Positions 36,255-45,422 of a DNA stretch of 57,272 nucleotides are shown here, piece by piece. Below the pieces are notes generated by a model. It worked only from the letters and a program-made list of their open reading frames with translations, was not told the DNA's origin and searched no databases. Location of the stretch: contig JAFPZF010000052.1 of NCBI GenBank assembly GCA_017417385.1, positions 1-57,272 on the forward strand, read 5' to 3'. This stretch comes from Bacteroidales bacterium. Its GTDB lineage: Bacteria > Bacteroidota > Bacteroidia > Bacteroidales > Marinilabiliaceae. Every line of letters starts with the position of its first letter. The stretch's first letter is position 1. The position numbers were made by a program, and so were the translations under genes.

Positions 36255-37358
36255 TCACCTCAACTTGCAGACCATTATCGAATGTCCCTGACCCAGATGG
36301 TCGTGGATCCGCTCGACTTCTAGCCCTGCCGCCTCGACACACTTGGTCATGTCCTCGGTGTTATACATCTTCGAGTTCCCATTCGCTATCGCACTGAAAT
36401 ACAGGCTCGTCATCGTCAGGCAGAACGCCGCCGGCTCAAACCTCTGCCTGTCCCACAACGTCTCCATGATGTAGACGCGTGTCTCGGCGCCCATCGCCTC
36501 CTTCGCCCTGCTCAATATGCCGACGATCTCCTCCATGCTGAAGCAGTCGAGGAACTGGCTCATCCATATCGCGTCCAGTCCTCCTTCCCTCTTCGGAAAC
36601 TTCGCCGACGGGTCCAACAGGTTGATTCCATGCCCTCCTATGCGCGCCGCTCCCTCCTTGCCCGCTACGTTTGCCTCCATCATCTTGATCTGCTGCGGCA
36701 GGTCGAGTATCGTGACCTCTACGTCCTTGTCATACCCTACACACTGCAATGCCCACTTGCCGGTATTTCCCCCGACGTCATACAGGCTCCTGACATGGTG
36801 CTCGTCAAAGATGATCTTCAGCGCATCTGGAAACGACGAGTCACTGTAGAAATTGTCAAACCCGAACCAGCTCTTCTGTACCTGCGCCGGCAGGCTCGAC
36901 AACCCTTCATATACTGTCGGCCAACTGCCGAAATGCTTCAACCCCTCCGGCTTCCCGTTCAACAACGACTCTTCGAGATGAAACCACCCCTCGTAGTTCA
37001 CGTCATGATTGAAGTCTATGTTCACCCGCGTCGCCCTGTCGTTGATAAGGAACCACCCAGCCTTCGAAAGGGTGAACCGCTCACTCTCCGGGTCCACCAA
37101 CACTGTCCCTATGCACAACGACGCCTCTAGCAGGCACTTCACGGCATAGTCGCTCAACTTGGTCTTCTCGACTATCTCCGCCCTCGTCAGCCCTTCCTTC
37201 GAGTCCCTGATGAGGTCGAGTATCCCAAACTTCAACATCAACCTCGACGCCTGGAACACGACCGGGCCCCACGCTATGAATTCTGCCAGCCGCTGCGCCT
37301 CCTTGGCTGTCTGCTGCTCCTTCGTGTACTTCGCCTTTAATGCTTCTGATAAGTTCAT
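36255..37358 (-). CDS. SAM-dependent O-methyltransferase
   Basis: A 367-residue class I methyltransferase of the plant-type/acetylserotonin OMT family: an N-terminal dimerisation winged helix (residues about 15-110, with LTRAEIVEKTKLSDYAVKCLLE) and a Rossmann domain with motif I SLYDVGGNTGKW and the DAIWMSQFLDCF block. The usual catalytic His of plant OMTs is not evident. It would methylate a hydroxyl of the product head group or of a carrier-bound intermediate. It lies between the first KS and the second ACP. Confidence 0.82.
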   Translation of the reverse strand: MNLSEALKAKYTKEQQTAKEAQRLAEFIAWGPVVFQASRLMLKFGILDLIRDSKEGLTRAEIVEKTKLSDYAVKCLLEASLCIGTVLVDPESERFTLSKAGWFLINDRATRVNIDFNHDVNYEGWFHLEESLLNGKPEGLKHFGSWPTVYEGLSSLPAQVQKSWFGFDNFYSDSSFPDALKIIFDEHHVRSLYDVGGNTGKWALQCVGYDKDVEVTILDLPQQIKMMEANVAGKEGAARIGGHGINLLDPSAKFPKREGGLDAIWMSQFLDCFSMEEIVGILSRAKEAMGAETRVYIMETLWDRQRFEPAAFCLTMTSLYFSAIANGNSKMYNTEDMTKCVEAAGLEVERIHDHLGQGHSIMVCKLR

Positions 37359-37412
37359 CTGCTCCCTTTCTTCTGCTGTGGTGATCGTCTCTCCTTTCCC
37401 TAAATCACCCCT

Positions 37413-38639
37413 TTATTTGACTTTTCTTATTATCAACGCTGAGTTCGTCCCGCCAAATCCGAACGAATTGCTCAACACTGTGTTCACCTCCATGTCGACG
37501 GTCTTCTCCGTCAGGTTTATCTTCTCCGAATACTCGTCCCTGTTCTCGAGATTGATGTTCGGCGCGACGAAATTGTTCTGCATCATGATAATGGAATAGA
37601 CGAGCTCGCTAGCCCCAGCCATCCAGCACTCATGACCAGTCATCGACTTCGTCGAACTTATCAACGCCCGCTGTCCCTCAAACATCCTCCCCAACGCCAT
37701 CGCCTCATACATGTCGCCCTGCTTCGTCGACGTAGCATGTGCATTGATGTAGTCTATGTCGTCCAGCTTGACGCCGGCATCCTTCACCGCACGCCTCATC
37801 GCTATCTCACTCCCCTTGTCACTAGGCGTCGATATGCCTCCCCCATTGCTCGAGAATCCATAGCCGACGACCTCCGCTAGTATCGGCGCTCCTCTCTTCA
37901 CGGCATGCTCATAGTCCTCGAGGACGAGTGCAGCAGCCCCTCCACTCGGGACCAGCCCGTCCCTGTCTCGGTCAAACGGCCTGCTCGCCTTCGTCGGCTC
38001 AGCCATCCGAGTCGAGAACGCACCAAGCGCATCAAACGACGGCATAGAATAGTAGTTCGTCTCCTGCGCTCCCCCACATAGCACCATCTCCTGTAGCCCC
38101 TGCTTGATCATCATGTACCCCAGCCCTATCGAATGACTGCCACTCGAACATGCCGCACTGACGGTGAAGTTTACTCCGCACAAATGGAATATGGTGCTCA
38201 GGTTCATCGTGACGGTCGAGTTCATCGACTGGAATACGAGGCCATACCCGAGCATCGCCGAGTCCTTCTGCTCCTCCATGGTCTTCGCACTCTCTATCAC
38301 TGGCTTCGCCGTCGAGTCGTTCCCAAATATGCACCCTATCTCGTTCCCCTTCATGTACTCCTCGTCTATCCCAGACTGTGCAAAAGCCTGACGACTCGCC
38401 ATGTATGCATATTGCGCCGGTTCCGACATCCCTGCTCGTGTGTGCCTGTCGACCATCTGCTTCGTGATGACCGGTGTCTCTACTATGCCCGTCAGCCCCG
38501 AACGGTATCCATACGTCAACCGCTCCTGCTGGATGCCTATGCCCGAACGACCTTCATACAGAGACTGACGTACCTTCTCGACGTCCGTCCCTATGCACGA
38601 CCAAATGCCGACACCTGTTATCACTACTCTCCTTGCCAT
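37413..38639 (-). CDS. Beta-ketoacyl synthase (first gene of the polyene cluster)
   Basis: I start it at 38639 (ATG, MARRVVITGVGIW); the frame reaches 38735, but the extra residues lack KS homology. The 408-residue product has C164 (SAACSS), H301 (NAHATST) and H336 (SMTGHECWM). It uses NAHAT in place of the common NAHGT, as several aryl-polyene KS do. It is the promoter-proximal gene of the 22-gene run. Confidence 0.88.
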   Translation of the reverse strand: MARRVVITGVGIWSCIGTDVEKVRQSLYEGRSGIGIQQERLTYGYRSGLTGIVETPVITKQMVDRHTRAGMSEPAQYAYMASRQAFAQSGIDEEYMKGNEIGCIFGNDSTAKPVIESAKTMEEQKDSAMLGYGLVFQSMNSTVTMNLSTIFHLCGVNFTVSAACSSGSHSIGLGYMMIKQGLQEMVLCGGAQETNYYSMPSFDALGAFSTRMAEPTKASRPFDRDRDGLVPSGGAAALVLEDYEHAVKRGAPILAEVVGYGFSSNGGGISTPSDKGSEIAMRRAVKDAGVKLDDIDYINAHATSTKQGDMYEAMALGRMFEGQRALISSTKSMTGHECWMAGASELVYSIIMMQNNFVAPNINLENRDEYSEKINLTEKTVDMEVNTVLSNSFGFGGTNSALIIRKVK

Positions 38640-38787
38640 CACTTTGACATTTTCGTTTCTTCTGTTTTCTGCTGGTACACGAAAACCCTCTCCACATTGG
38701 TTTTCAAGACGATAACGACTCACCACCGTCACCACCTCGTCCGCACAAAATGGGCTCTAGGCTACGCAACACCCTACAAAACGACTG

Positions 38788-38818
38788 CAATTTACACAAT
38801 AATTTTATAATGTTCAAA
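38788..38818 (-). promoter_or_regulatory. Possible promoter of the polyene cluster
   Basis: On the minus strand TTTG (38818-38815) is followed after 20 nt by TAAATTG (38794-38788), a degenerate TAnnTTTG. The first gene begins about 150 bp further on. The long leader has no recognisable riboswitch. This is the best candidate I see, but it departs from the consensus at two positions. Confidence 0.3.
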
Positions 38819-38830
38819 TCTTATAGTAAA

Positions 38831-39262
38831 TGCGGCGGGCGAAGCCTCTTCGACTCCGCCCGCCGCATCCCTTATGGAATGGTCGCGTATTATTCCCGAC
38901 CTATTCCCCTATCTGCCTCTCGACGCTACGATCTTCCTGACGGCGACTACGAGCTTGTCCACATCGTCCTTGGTGTTGTATATCGCAAACGTCGGACGTA
39001 CGCTCATCTCATACCCGAGCGCCCGCAACGCTGGCTGCGCACAGTGATGACCCGCCCTGACAGCTATGCCCTCCTTGTCCAGCAGCTGACCTGTCTCCGG
39101 CACTGATATTCCATCTATGACGAACGACACTACCGACACTCTCCGCTTCGGATTGCCTATCAGCGTGACGCCCGAGATCTGGCTGAGCTGCTCCCTCGCA
39201 TACTCGGTCAACTGATGCTCGTGTCGCTCTATGCTCCGCATCCCGACAGCTCTTACTTAGTC
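38831..39262. repeat. Direct repeat A: duplicated 3' end of the desulfurase gene
   Basis: About 430 bp matching 44991-45422 at a constant offset of 6160 bp, with only about a dozen differences. It starts at the hairpin TGCGGCGGGC...GCCCGCCGCA and stops just before the IS5-like remnant. Here the hairpin is followed by a T-run on the minus strand, so this copy may keep the original gene end. Confidence 0.9.
38909..39256 (-). pseudogene. Truncated cysteine desulfurase (C-terminal fragment)
   Basis: About 110 residues matching the last part of the desulfurase at 45069-46607, including the loop RAGHHCAQPALRALG with the active Cys, but lacking the PLP-lysine domain. Differences are few (for example IDGIS against IEGVS). 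The fragment has lost its start and is not expected to act. It was cut off by the island at 39263-44990. Confidence 0.85.
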
Positions 39263-39264
39263 GA

Positions 39265-39814
39265 CCTTCAAAAACCCAGTTTTTCTTGATAAGCGACAAC
39301 AGACGGCCGTTGGACTAGTCCGCAATTGATCTCCACATGCTGAAATAGCCATTTAGCCACCATTTCGATAAGGCGCAAAAAGAGCCTCATGGCTCTTTTG
39401 AAGTTGAAAGCAGTTGTGAACGAGTCCATTCCGCAGAAGTACTGGTAGTAGGCGTTCTCGCCGAACTGGGCGACCACGCTCGCGTCCGAAATATTGCGCA
39501 GATGCTTTAAGATAAGAAGTCCGACCATCAGGCGAATGGCTTTGCTGCCCGACCGTTGTTCTTACAGTAAAGTGGAGCAAAGGACTGTTCGAACATATTC
39601 CAGTCTATCATGTTGGCCAACTTATACATTGGGTGCTCGGCGTCGAGCATGGATCTTAGATCCCAGAACAAGGAGACCTGGCAGCAGGCGGATGGCGTTT
39701 TGTACATCTCTAAACTACAAGGTTTTACTATGCAAAGATACAAAATCTTGCTAAACCCCGCAAGAAAAATATAGCTATTTATTTGTGCATCAGTAATTTA
39801 AATGTTTTTGAGGG
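39265..39814 (-). mobile_element. Internally deleted IS5-family remnant
   Basis: Possible terminal inverted repeats CCTTCAAAAAC (39265-39275) and, on the other strand, CCCTCAAAAAC (39814-39804). Between them, on the minus strand, lies the N-terminal part of an IS5-type transposase (MYKLANMIDWNMFEQSF..., YCKNNGRAAKP) with a frameshift near 39530, then LMVGLLILKHLRNISDASVV and YYQYFCGMDSF. This is joined directly to a C-terminal-like AFNFKRAMRLFLRLIE. The catalytic DDE core is absent. A TATCTTTG promoter box remains at 39733-39740. Confidence 0.75.
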
Positions 39815-39822
39815 ACGACTAA

Positions 39823-41646
39823 TTATATAGATATGTTATATATTTCTTTAAGATAATCGTCAACTTCTGCTTTTGTTTTTATGGATAAAATGTGTTGTTT
39901 TTGCTCGTCATTGAACGGATAGATGCCAAACGACTTTACATAGTTCTTTGCATATGAATAATACCCTGTGGAATACGGCTTACTCGTATTTTTCATATAG
40001 TAGTCGAAAACGCACGACTCAAGAACACGTTTCAAGAAAAGCAATTCTTTTTCGGAGTCATTATAGATGGCATAACCGCAATATATCAGCATGTCCTTCT
40101 TGGGCATATATACAAAATGAGGCAAGTCGCTCATGTACGGGAATAGTAGTTTCAGACCTTTGTCTGCAATGGCCTGAGTTCTACCAAAAGCGTACCAAGC
40201 CCCGTAATCACCTTCTCCCTTGTCGCGTGCATCAAGGACTTTGCGGCACGATTCCAAGTATCTATATGCTAGCGGATACTCTCTAATGAAGAAATCCTCC
40301 TCAATCAAGTTGCTCTCTGAATCATATGGAGAAATAATTTTCTCCTGCTTTTCAGGAATCTCGTCTTCCGTTTTCAATATGTTTGGCTTGATAATGTCCC
40401 TGCAAACACCCTTTTCTATGGGGTATTCCTTGCCATCTTTAATCATGTAGTAGTACATGTCGTCGGAGTGGACAGGGCGAAATATAAATACGTCATTGGC
40501 TAATGTCGCAATGCCGTTCTTGATGATATACTTATCACCAAGAGGTTCGCCAGCAGTTTCTATGCGACGTATGTTCTGTAAGATTTCGTTTTGGTTCAGG
40601 TGCCAACCACGGTGATTGTCAAGTGCAGAGTATTCTATTCTTCCAAATGTCATTATTTTGCCATTTTGTACATCAGGAATGTCAGCCTTTGCGAAAAGTA
40701 GTGAGCAGCTGGGGGTTTTGGACAAGAAGACAAGACAAGTATAGGCCAGTTTTTTTTTGAATACCAATTGTTCGCCGAAGTTTATGATGCTCAAAGAAAT
40801 CTCGCCAGCTGAAAGGTACTTGCGCAATTGTCGAGCATTGACACTCTTGAAGAATGTGTTGACTGTGATGTAACCTAGAACCCCGGTCTCACTCAATATT
40901 GAGTTGCCGATCTCGAAGAAGGGGATATAGAGGTCTGCATTGCCTATGCGCGATGTGTTCCAACGAGACAGATTCTGCTTTATTTCGGGGGTTATATGTT
41001 TGGAACGCACGTATGGTGGATTACCAACAATCACATCAATACCATGATTCTCCCATACTCTCGGCATCTGCCAAAAGTCGAAGGTCAGCGAATCTCCTTT
41101 GTAGAGGTTGAAACAATTCTCTTCTACGGTCTCACCATGAGCCGATGCTACAAGTGCCAACAGTATTTTGGCTCTTCGGATGCTTATCTCGCTGATGTCA
41201 ATGCCATAAAGATTGTGATAGATCTTGGCGAATGGTAGGCCTGTTTCTGTATGGATATAGTCGGCAAGTGTGAACAGGAATGCGCCACATCCACAAGATA
41301 TGTCTGCACACAGACATTCAGCCAACGGCTTCCCCACTGATGGAAATACATGGCTTACAATATAGTCCCTGATATATTTGGGGGTATATACTGCACCATT
41401 GGCAGTTTTCTCAGCTTGCGGTATGACAAGCTCAAAGATATTGATGACATCTTCTATTGTACAGCAGTCTGAGAGCAATGTGATGTCCTGTTCCAATCCG
41501 TCGTTTTCTTTTGCGAAGAACCGAACCAGATAGCCCTCGTGGACATCAAGGTTATGATGTCTGATAAATGAGTTGACCACCAACTTGTCGAGAAGCAACT
41601 CGTTGTCAGCATATTTGTTCAGTAGCGTGCTAATTATCTTGTCCAT
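39823..41646 (-). CDS. Adenine-specific DNA methyltransferase (Eco57I-like)
   Basis: From the ATG at 41646 (MDKIISTLLNKYADNE) the product is 607 residues; the frame goes back to 41736 inside the previous gene. It is an N6-adenine methylase with AVYTPKYIRDYI (86-97), motif I ADISCGCGAF (114-123) and motif IV NPPYV (209-213), and a long C-terminal region likely to recognise target DNA. There is no nuclease motif that I can see. It overlaps the nuclease-methylase gene by 17 bp, so the pair are probably translated together. Confidence 0.82.
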   Translation of the reverse strand: MDKIISTLLNKYADNELLLDKLVVNSFIRHHNLDVHEGYLVRFFAKENDGLEQDITLLSDCCTIEDVINIFELVIPQAEKTANGAVYTPKYIRDYIVSHVFPSVGKPLAECLCADISCGCGAFLFTLADYIHTETGLPFAKIYHNLYGIDISEISIRRAKILLALVASAHGETVEENCFNLYKGDSLTFDFWQMPRVWENHGIDVIVGNPPYVRSKHITPEIKQNLSRWNTSRIGNADLYIPFFEIGNSILSETGVLGYITVNTFFKSVNARQLRKYLSAGEISLSIINFGEQLVFKKKLAYTCLVFLSKTPSCSLLFAKADIPDVQNGKIMTFGRIEYSALDNHRGWHLNQNEILQNIRRIETAGEPLGDKYIIKNGIATLANDVFIFRPVHSDDMYYYMIKDGKEYPIEKGVCRDIIKPNILKTEDEIPEKQEKIISPYDSESNLIEEDFFIREYPLAYRYLESCRKVLDARDKGEGDYGAWYAFGRTQAIADKGLKLLFPYMSDLPHFVYMPKKDMLIYCGYAIYNDSEKELLFLKRVLESCVFDYYMKNTSKPYSTGYYSYAKNYVKSFGIYPFNDEQKQHILSIKTKAEVDDYLKEIYNISI

Positions 41647-44641
41647 AGGGATTTCTGTCTTTGCGGATTGTAGAATATAACAATGCTTTATCTTCGGTCT
41701 TCTGTATGTCATACAACTTATCACATATCTGGTCAATCTGTCGCCATAGGGAGTTCAGAGATAGTAAGAGTCCCGATGTCTGTGATCCTACACTGTTGCG
41801 TATCAGTTCATTAGTCTGCTCTATCTGCTTCGCAATGTTTGCCAGCCTTGCAATGTCCTGCCCACATTCTGTGAAAGCATCTTTGGGGAAAGGAACTGGG
41901 TCAAGGAACTGTTTGTTGAACTTATAGTAACCGCCTTGTTGTGGATTTGCTATTGAGCGGGCAAGGGTGTTGAAAATTGTCGAGTTGATGATAGCTGCGA
42001 GAGCGTAAAGATGTTTCTCATCTGGTTGATTCACCTGAATGAAAAACATGTTAGCATTGTCGCAATAGACATGTTTTTGCAACACGACAGATGCTTGTGG
42101 ATACTGGGCTGTCATCGGGACGCACAGTTTCTCATATACCGCTCCATGATTGTTGGCTCGCGTAAACAGATGCCAATGGTCAGTAGCGTTGTACTCACTA
42201 TTCCTTTGGGGAAGAGTCTCTACATTCTTGCATATCAAATCTTTGTGTTTTGCAAGATAGGCTCCAGCCTTGGGGAACATGGCAGTAAAGTCGGAAAAGT
42301 TGAGTTCTGTCACTTCTCCATTATCAGTTACAGTGTATGGGAACAGAGCGAAAGTTGTGTGTGGTCGTCTTGTCAATGGTGCAAAATGCTCATTGCAGAG
42401 CAATGGGCGACAAGCCTCTATCTCCAATTCGACATGCTTGTCAATCGCAGAATGACCATATAGAATACCGTTGGACACTTTGTCTCCAACTATTTGGTAG
42501 GCATCGTTCCACAACATCTGCAACCCCACTTTGATATTGCATACATCTCCGAGCGTGCCTAACTCCTCTGACAATCTAAGACGCAAGGCATTAAGTGGAG
42601 CATGTTCAAAGTTCCAAGGAGTTTCACTGAGGGCCTTTGCTGGTAACAATTGCAATCTATCGTCAGTTGAATTCTGATACCACACCTGGGCATTGTTGTC
42701 CTTGTTATTGTCGCAAACCAAAATAGCTACGTAAGTTATCCTGTCTGCAAACAAGTCCGTCTCTGCATAATCGTAGATGCCATTAAGCAATTGTCGAGTG
42801 GTTAGCAGTTTCCTAATCCCCTTGCCGTAATCTGTTTTGAAAAACCTTTTCTGAACTATGTATCCCAACCGCCCATTGTTGTTCAGTAAAGAGATTGCAC
42901 GTTCTATGAATGGGATGGCAAGATCTATCTTGCCATTCTTGCTTGAAGAATATACAGATTTGACATAAATAGCCATTTGGGGTAGGTTGACATTGTATTT
43001 TTTCACCTCCACGTATGGAGGATTGCCTATTACGTAGTCAAAGCCTCCTTGCTCAAAGACCTCAGGGAATGCCTGCTGCCAATCGAAGGCATTGGTGGCT
43101 TGCAATTCGATGATGTCATCATTGATGGACGGGCATATTTCTTCAATGTCTGCACCGACCAAAGAATTGCCACATCTGATATTTGCACCTATTCCGTTCA
43201 AAATCTGAGCGCCAAGCATCCCCACTGCCCCAAAGTTCTTAGGCGCACAGTCATCTATCATTTTAAGCGAGAGCGACATCTTAGTCACCTCAACAGCCTC
43301 TGGATTGATGTCAACTCCGTATAGACAATTGTTTATGACGGCCTTTCGCCCATCAATAGTCAACGTAACAATCCCATCCTGTAGAATATAGAAGCTATCA
43401 TCAATTTGTTCTCCAGCTCTAATGCGTTTTTCTATTTCCCTCACAAGGTATTCGTATGCACCAACAATGAAGACACCGCTACCACAAGCGATGTCAACTA
43501 TTTTTAGTTTTAAAATCTGAGAAACGGAAAAGCATTTAGGGAAATTGGAGAATGCACAATCAATAACATGATTCACTATATGTCCTGGGGTTGTTACTGC
43601 CCCATTGCTTTTTTGAAACTCTTCTTTCAACTCATCAGTCACTTCTCCGTCCCGAACCACAAGTTGATAACCAAGAAACAGATCGTATATGTCGCTGATA
43701 GTTTTAAGTGGTATTACATCAAAACGATATGGTGATGGGTAGTATAGGCTGTTCAGGAATAGTGTGAACACTTCGTTGTCTATCACCAAACTCTGCAATG
43801 GCGCTATTTTTTGGAACATCGGGCCATCGTAGTGGTTGTAGAAGTCGGCATATGAACTCCGTTTGAATGACTCCCAGAAGTTGTTAGAAGCGAAGTCTAA
43901 TAGTAGGTTGCCCTTTTCTAATCCTCGTGATTCGCAAACCCTGATAAACAGCACTCGGTTAATGATAGTCTGTACGTAGAAACTCAAAGTGGCAATATCC
44001 CGAACATCGTTTCTCTCTAGTATGGCTTTAGCTAGTTCCTTTCTGAAGTTTCCAAGCAGTCTTGAAAAGTTTTCATCAAGCGTATTGCCTTTTCCCCTAA
44101 CGAACTGCAAATTGTGCTTGATAATACTTTCTCTGGAAAGATACTCCTTTAGCGTATCGTGCATTTCCACGTATTGTGTATAGTCGCAGAAGAAGATGCG
44201 GGCAAAATCTGCTTCGTCGTTCACGTTGGGCATGACAGAACAATCATAGATAGCCAATTGCTCGAAATTTGTAACGATGGAAAATGGAGCGTTGATAGAC
44301 CATCCGTATGAACGGATCTGAAATGCGACATCTTTATTCGTACTGATGTGTACGGCAAGGCTCTTTGCATCGACAAATGTTAGTGTCACGCTGCCGTTAA
44401 CCAGAGTATAGTCAGGGCGTGTATTTGTAGAACCTATGCCACGTAGTTTTTCTTTCTCGTTGCGACCAAGGGTATGCTCTGTGAGAACTTGTTGTGTGTT
44501 CTGAACGTCCCATCCAAACACCGACAAAAACTCGTCAATCCAAGTCCTCATGGTCGCTTCAGATGAATTGTTAAGTTGACCAGACGACTTGGCATCTTGA
44601 TACTTTCGTATGAGATTTGCTAATAATTCTTTTCTTTGCAT
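41630..44641 (-). CDS. Type IIG-like restriction-modification enzyme
   Basis: A 1003-residue fusion. The N-terminal region holds a PD-(D/E)xK nuclease site: P76-D77 and D91-A-K93 (RPDYTL ... FVDAK). The middle has an adenine methylase with motif I DIACGSGVF (383-391) and NPPYV (540-544). The C-terminal part (about 700-960) resembles a TaqI-like target-recognition domain (QPDEKHLYALAAIINSTIF). Base composition is more AT-rich than the surrounding genes, a sign of transfer. With the separate methylase downstream it forms a compact two-gene system. Confidence 0.82.
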   Translation of the reverse strand: MQRKELLANLIRKYQDAKSSGQLNNSSEATMRTWIDEFLSVFGWDVQNTQQVLTEHTLGRNEKEKLRGIGSTNTRPDYTLVNGSVTLTFVDAKSLAVHISTNKDVAFQIRSYGWSINAPFSIVTNFEQLAIYDCSVMPNVNDEADFARIFFCDYTQYVEMHDTLKEYLSRESIIKHNLQFVRGKGNTLDENFSRLLGNFRKELAKAILERNDVRDIATLSFYVQTIINRVLFIRVCESRGLEKGNLLLDFASNNFWESFKRSSYADFYNHYDGPMFQKIAPLQSLVIDNEVFTLFLNSLYYPSPYRFDVIPLKTISDIYDLFLGYQLVVRDGEVTDELKEEFQKSNGAVTTPGHIVNHVIDCAFSNFPKCFSVSQILKLKIVDIACGSGVFIVGAYEYLVREIEKRIRAGEQIDDSFYILQDGIVTLTIDGRKAVINNCLYGVDINPEAVEVTKMSLSLKMIDDCAPKNFGAVGMLGAQILNGIGANIRCGNSLVGADIEEICPSINDDIIELQATNAFDWQQAFPEVFEQGGFDYVIGNPPYVEVKKYNVNLPQMAIYVKSVYSSSKNGKIDLAIPFIERAISLLNNNGRLGYIVQKRFFKTDYGKGIRKLLTTRQLLNGIYDYAETDLFADRITYVAILVCDNNKDNNAQVWYQNSTDDRLQLLPAKALSETPWNFEHAPLNALRLRLSEELGTLGDVCNIKVGLQMLWNDAYQIVGDKVSNGILYGHSAIDKHVELEIEACRPLLCNEHFAPLTRRPHTTFALFPYTVTDNGEVTELNFSDFTAMFPKAGAYLAKHKDLICKNVETLPQRNSEYNATDHWHLFTRANNHGAVYEKLCVPMTAQYPQASVVLQKHVYCDNANMFFIQVNQPDEKHLYALAAIINSTIFNTLARSIANPQQGGYYKFNKQFLDPVPFPKDAFTECGQDIARLANIAKQIEQTNELIRNSVGSQTSGLLLSLNSLWRQIDQICDKLYDIQKTEDKALLYSTIRKDRNPYGQDN

Positions 44642-44720
44642 AATTCACCCGATATATAGCGTCTTTACTTGTCCCTTAAATCCGTAACAAACGTACAGAA
44701 ACATTTATAACTAATTAATA

Positions 44721-44728
44721 CAAAGGTA
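44721..44728 (-). promoter_or_regulatory. Minus-7 box of the restriction-modification genes
   Basis: TACCTTTG on the minus strand fits TAnnTTTG, about 80 bp before the ATG at 44641, in an AT-rich gap. The rest of 44642-44840 holds no gene that I can recognise. Confidence 0.5.
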
Positions 44729-44840
44729 TTTGGATATGTCGTTTAAATCACCTAAATAGGTGTGTAAATTCAAAAGCAAACAACAAGACCCAAATGCCAT
44801 GACAAAAATAGCTATAAAAACTCAATCTGCAACTAATTGA

Positions 44841-44999
44841 ATTGAATATGGTGGCGCTGCTGTCGTAGATGGACTGTTACGTCCTTTTTCAATTGACAGC
44901 CTAATCGACCAGAAGCTTGGACTTAGGGGTAAGACTATAGCCGCCTTCAAGTATAGCGAAATATTTAGGAGCGTCCTATCCACGACATTGTGCGGCGGG
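44841..44999 (+). mobile_element. IS1380-like transposase fragment
   Basis: The plus-strand frame reads IEYGGAAVVDGLLRPFS..., then SLIDQKLGLRG, KYSEIFRSVL and TTLCGG, which follows the N terminus of IS1380-family transposases (an LIDxxLGxR ... YSxIxRS ... CGG pattern). It is cut exactly where the direct repeat begins (the TGC GGC GGG codons). It has no start codon and no catalytic part. Confidence 0.6.
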
Positions 45000-45027
45000 C
45001 GAAGCCTCTTCGACTCCGCCCGCCGCA
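44991..45027 (-). terminator. Hairpin after the desulfurase gene
   Basis: A GC-rich stem TGCGGCGGGC (44991-45000) / GCCCGCCGCA (45018-45027), with an inner GAAG/CTTC pairing. In this copy the run of Ts that follows in the other copy (38830 and lower) has been replaced by IS1380-like sequence, so termination may be weakened. Confidence 0.55.
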
Positions 45028-45422
45028 TTCCTTATGGAATGGTCGCGTATTATTCCCGACCTACTCCCCTATCTGCCTCTCGACGCTACGATCTTCCTGA
45101 CGGCGACTACGAGCTTGTCCACATCGTCCTTTGTGTTGTATATCGCAAACGTCGGACGTACGCTCATCTCATACCCGAGCGCCCGCAACGCTGGCTGCGC
45201 ACAGTGATGACCCGCCCTGACGGCTATGCCCTCCTTGTCCAGCAGCTGACCTGTCTCCGGCACCGACACGCCCTCTATGACGAACGACACTACTGACACT
45301 CTCCGCTTCGGATTGCCTATCAGCGTGACGCCCGAGATCTGGCTGAGCTGCTCCCTCGCATACTCGGTCAACTGATGCTCGTGTCGCTCTATGCTCCGCA
45401 TCCCGACAGCTCTGACGTAGTC
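44991..45422. repeat. Direct repeat B: 3' end of the intact desulfurase gene
   Basis: Partner of 38831-39262. It includes the end of the desulfurase gene and its hairpin. At the left border the sequence joins the IS1380-like fragment at TGCGGCGG, which both sequences share. Confidence 0.9.

Noticed and set aside
16399-38639. Classical flexirubin or dialkylresorcinol cluster
   Set aside because: No DarA/DarB condensing pair and no tyrosine ammonia lyase are visible in the run, so I call it only flexirubin/aryl-polyene-like.
39823-44641. BREX or DISARM defence system
   Set aside because: Only two genes are present, with no PglZ, BrxC or DrmA/B-like partner. The features match a type IIG-like restriction-modification pair.
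38831-45422. Integrative element with att sites formed by the direct repeats
   Set aside because: No integrase or recombinase is present, and the repeats of about 430 bp are much too long for att sites. Recombination at an IS with gene-end duplication is simpler.
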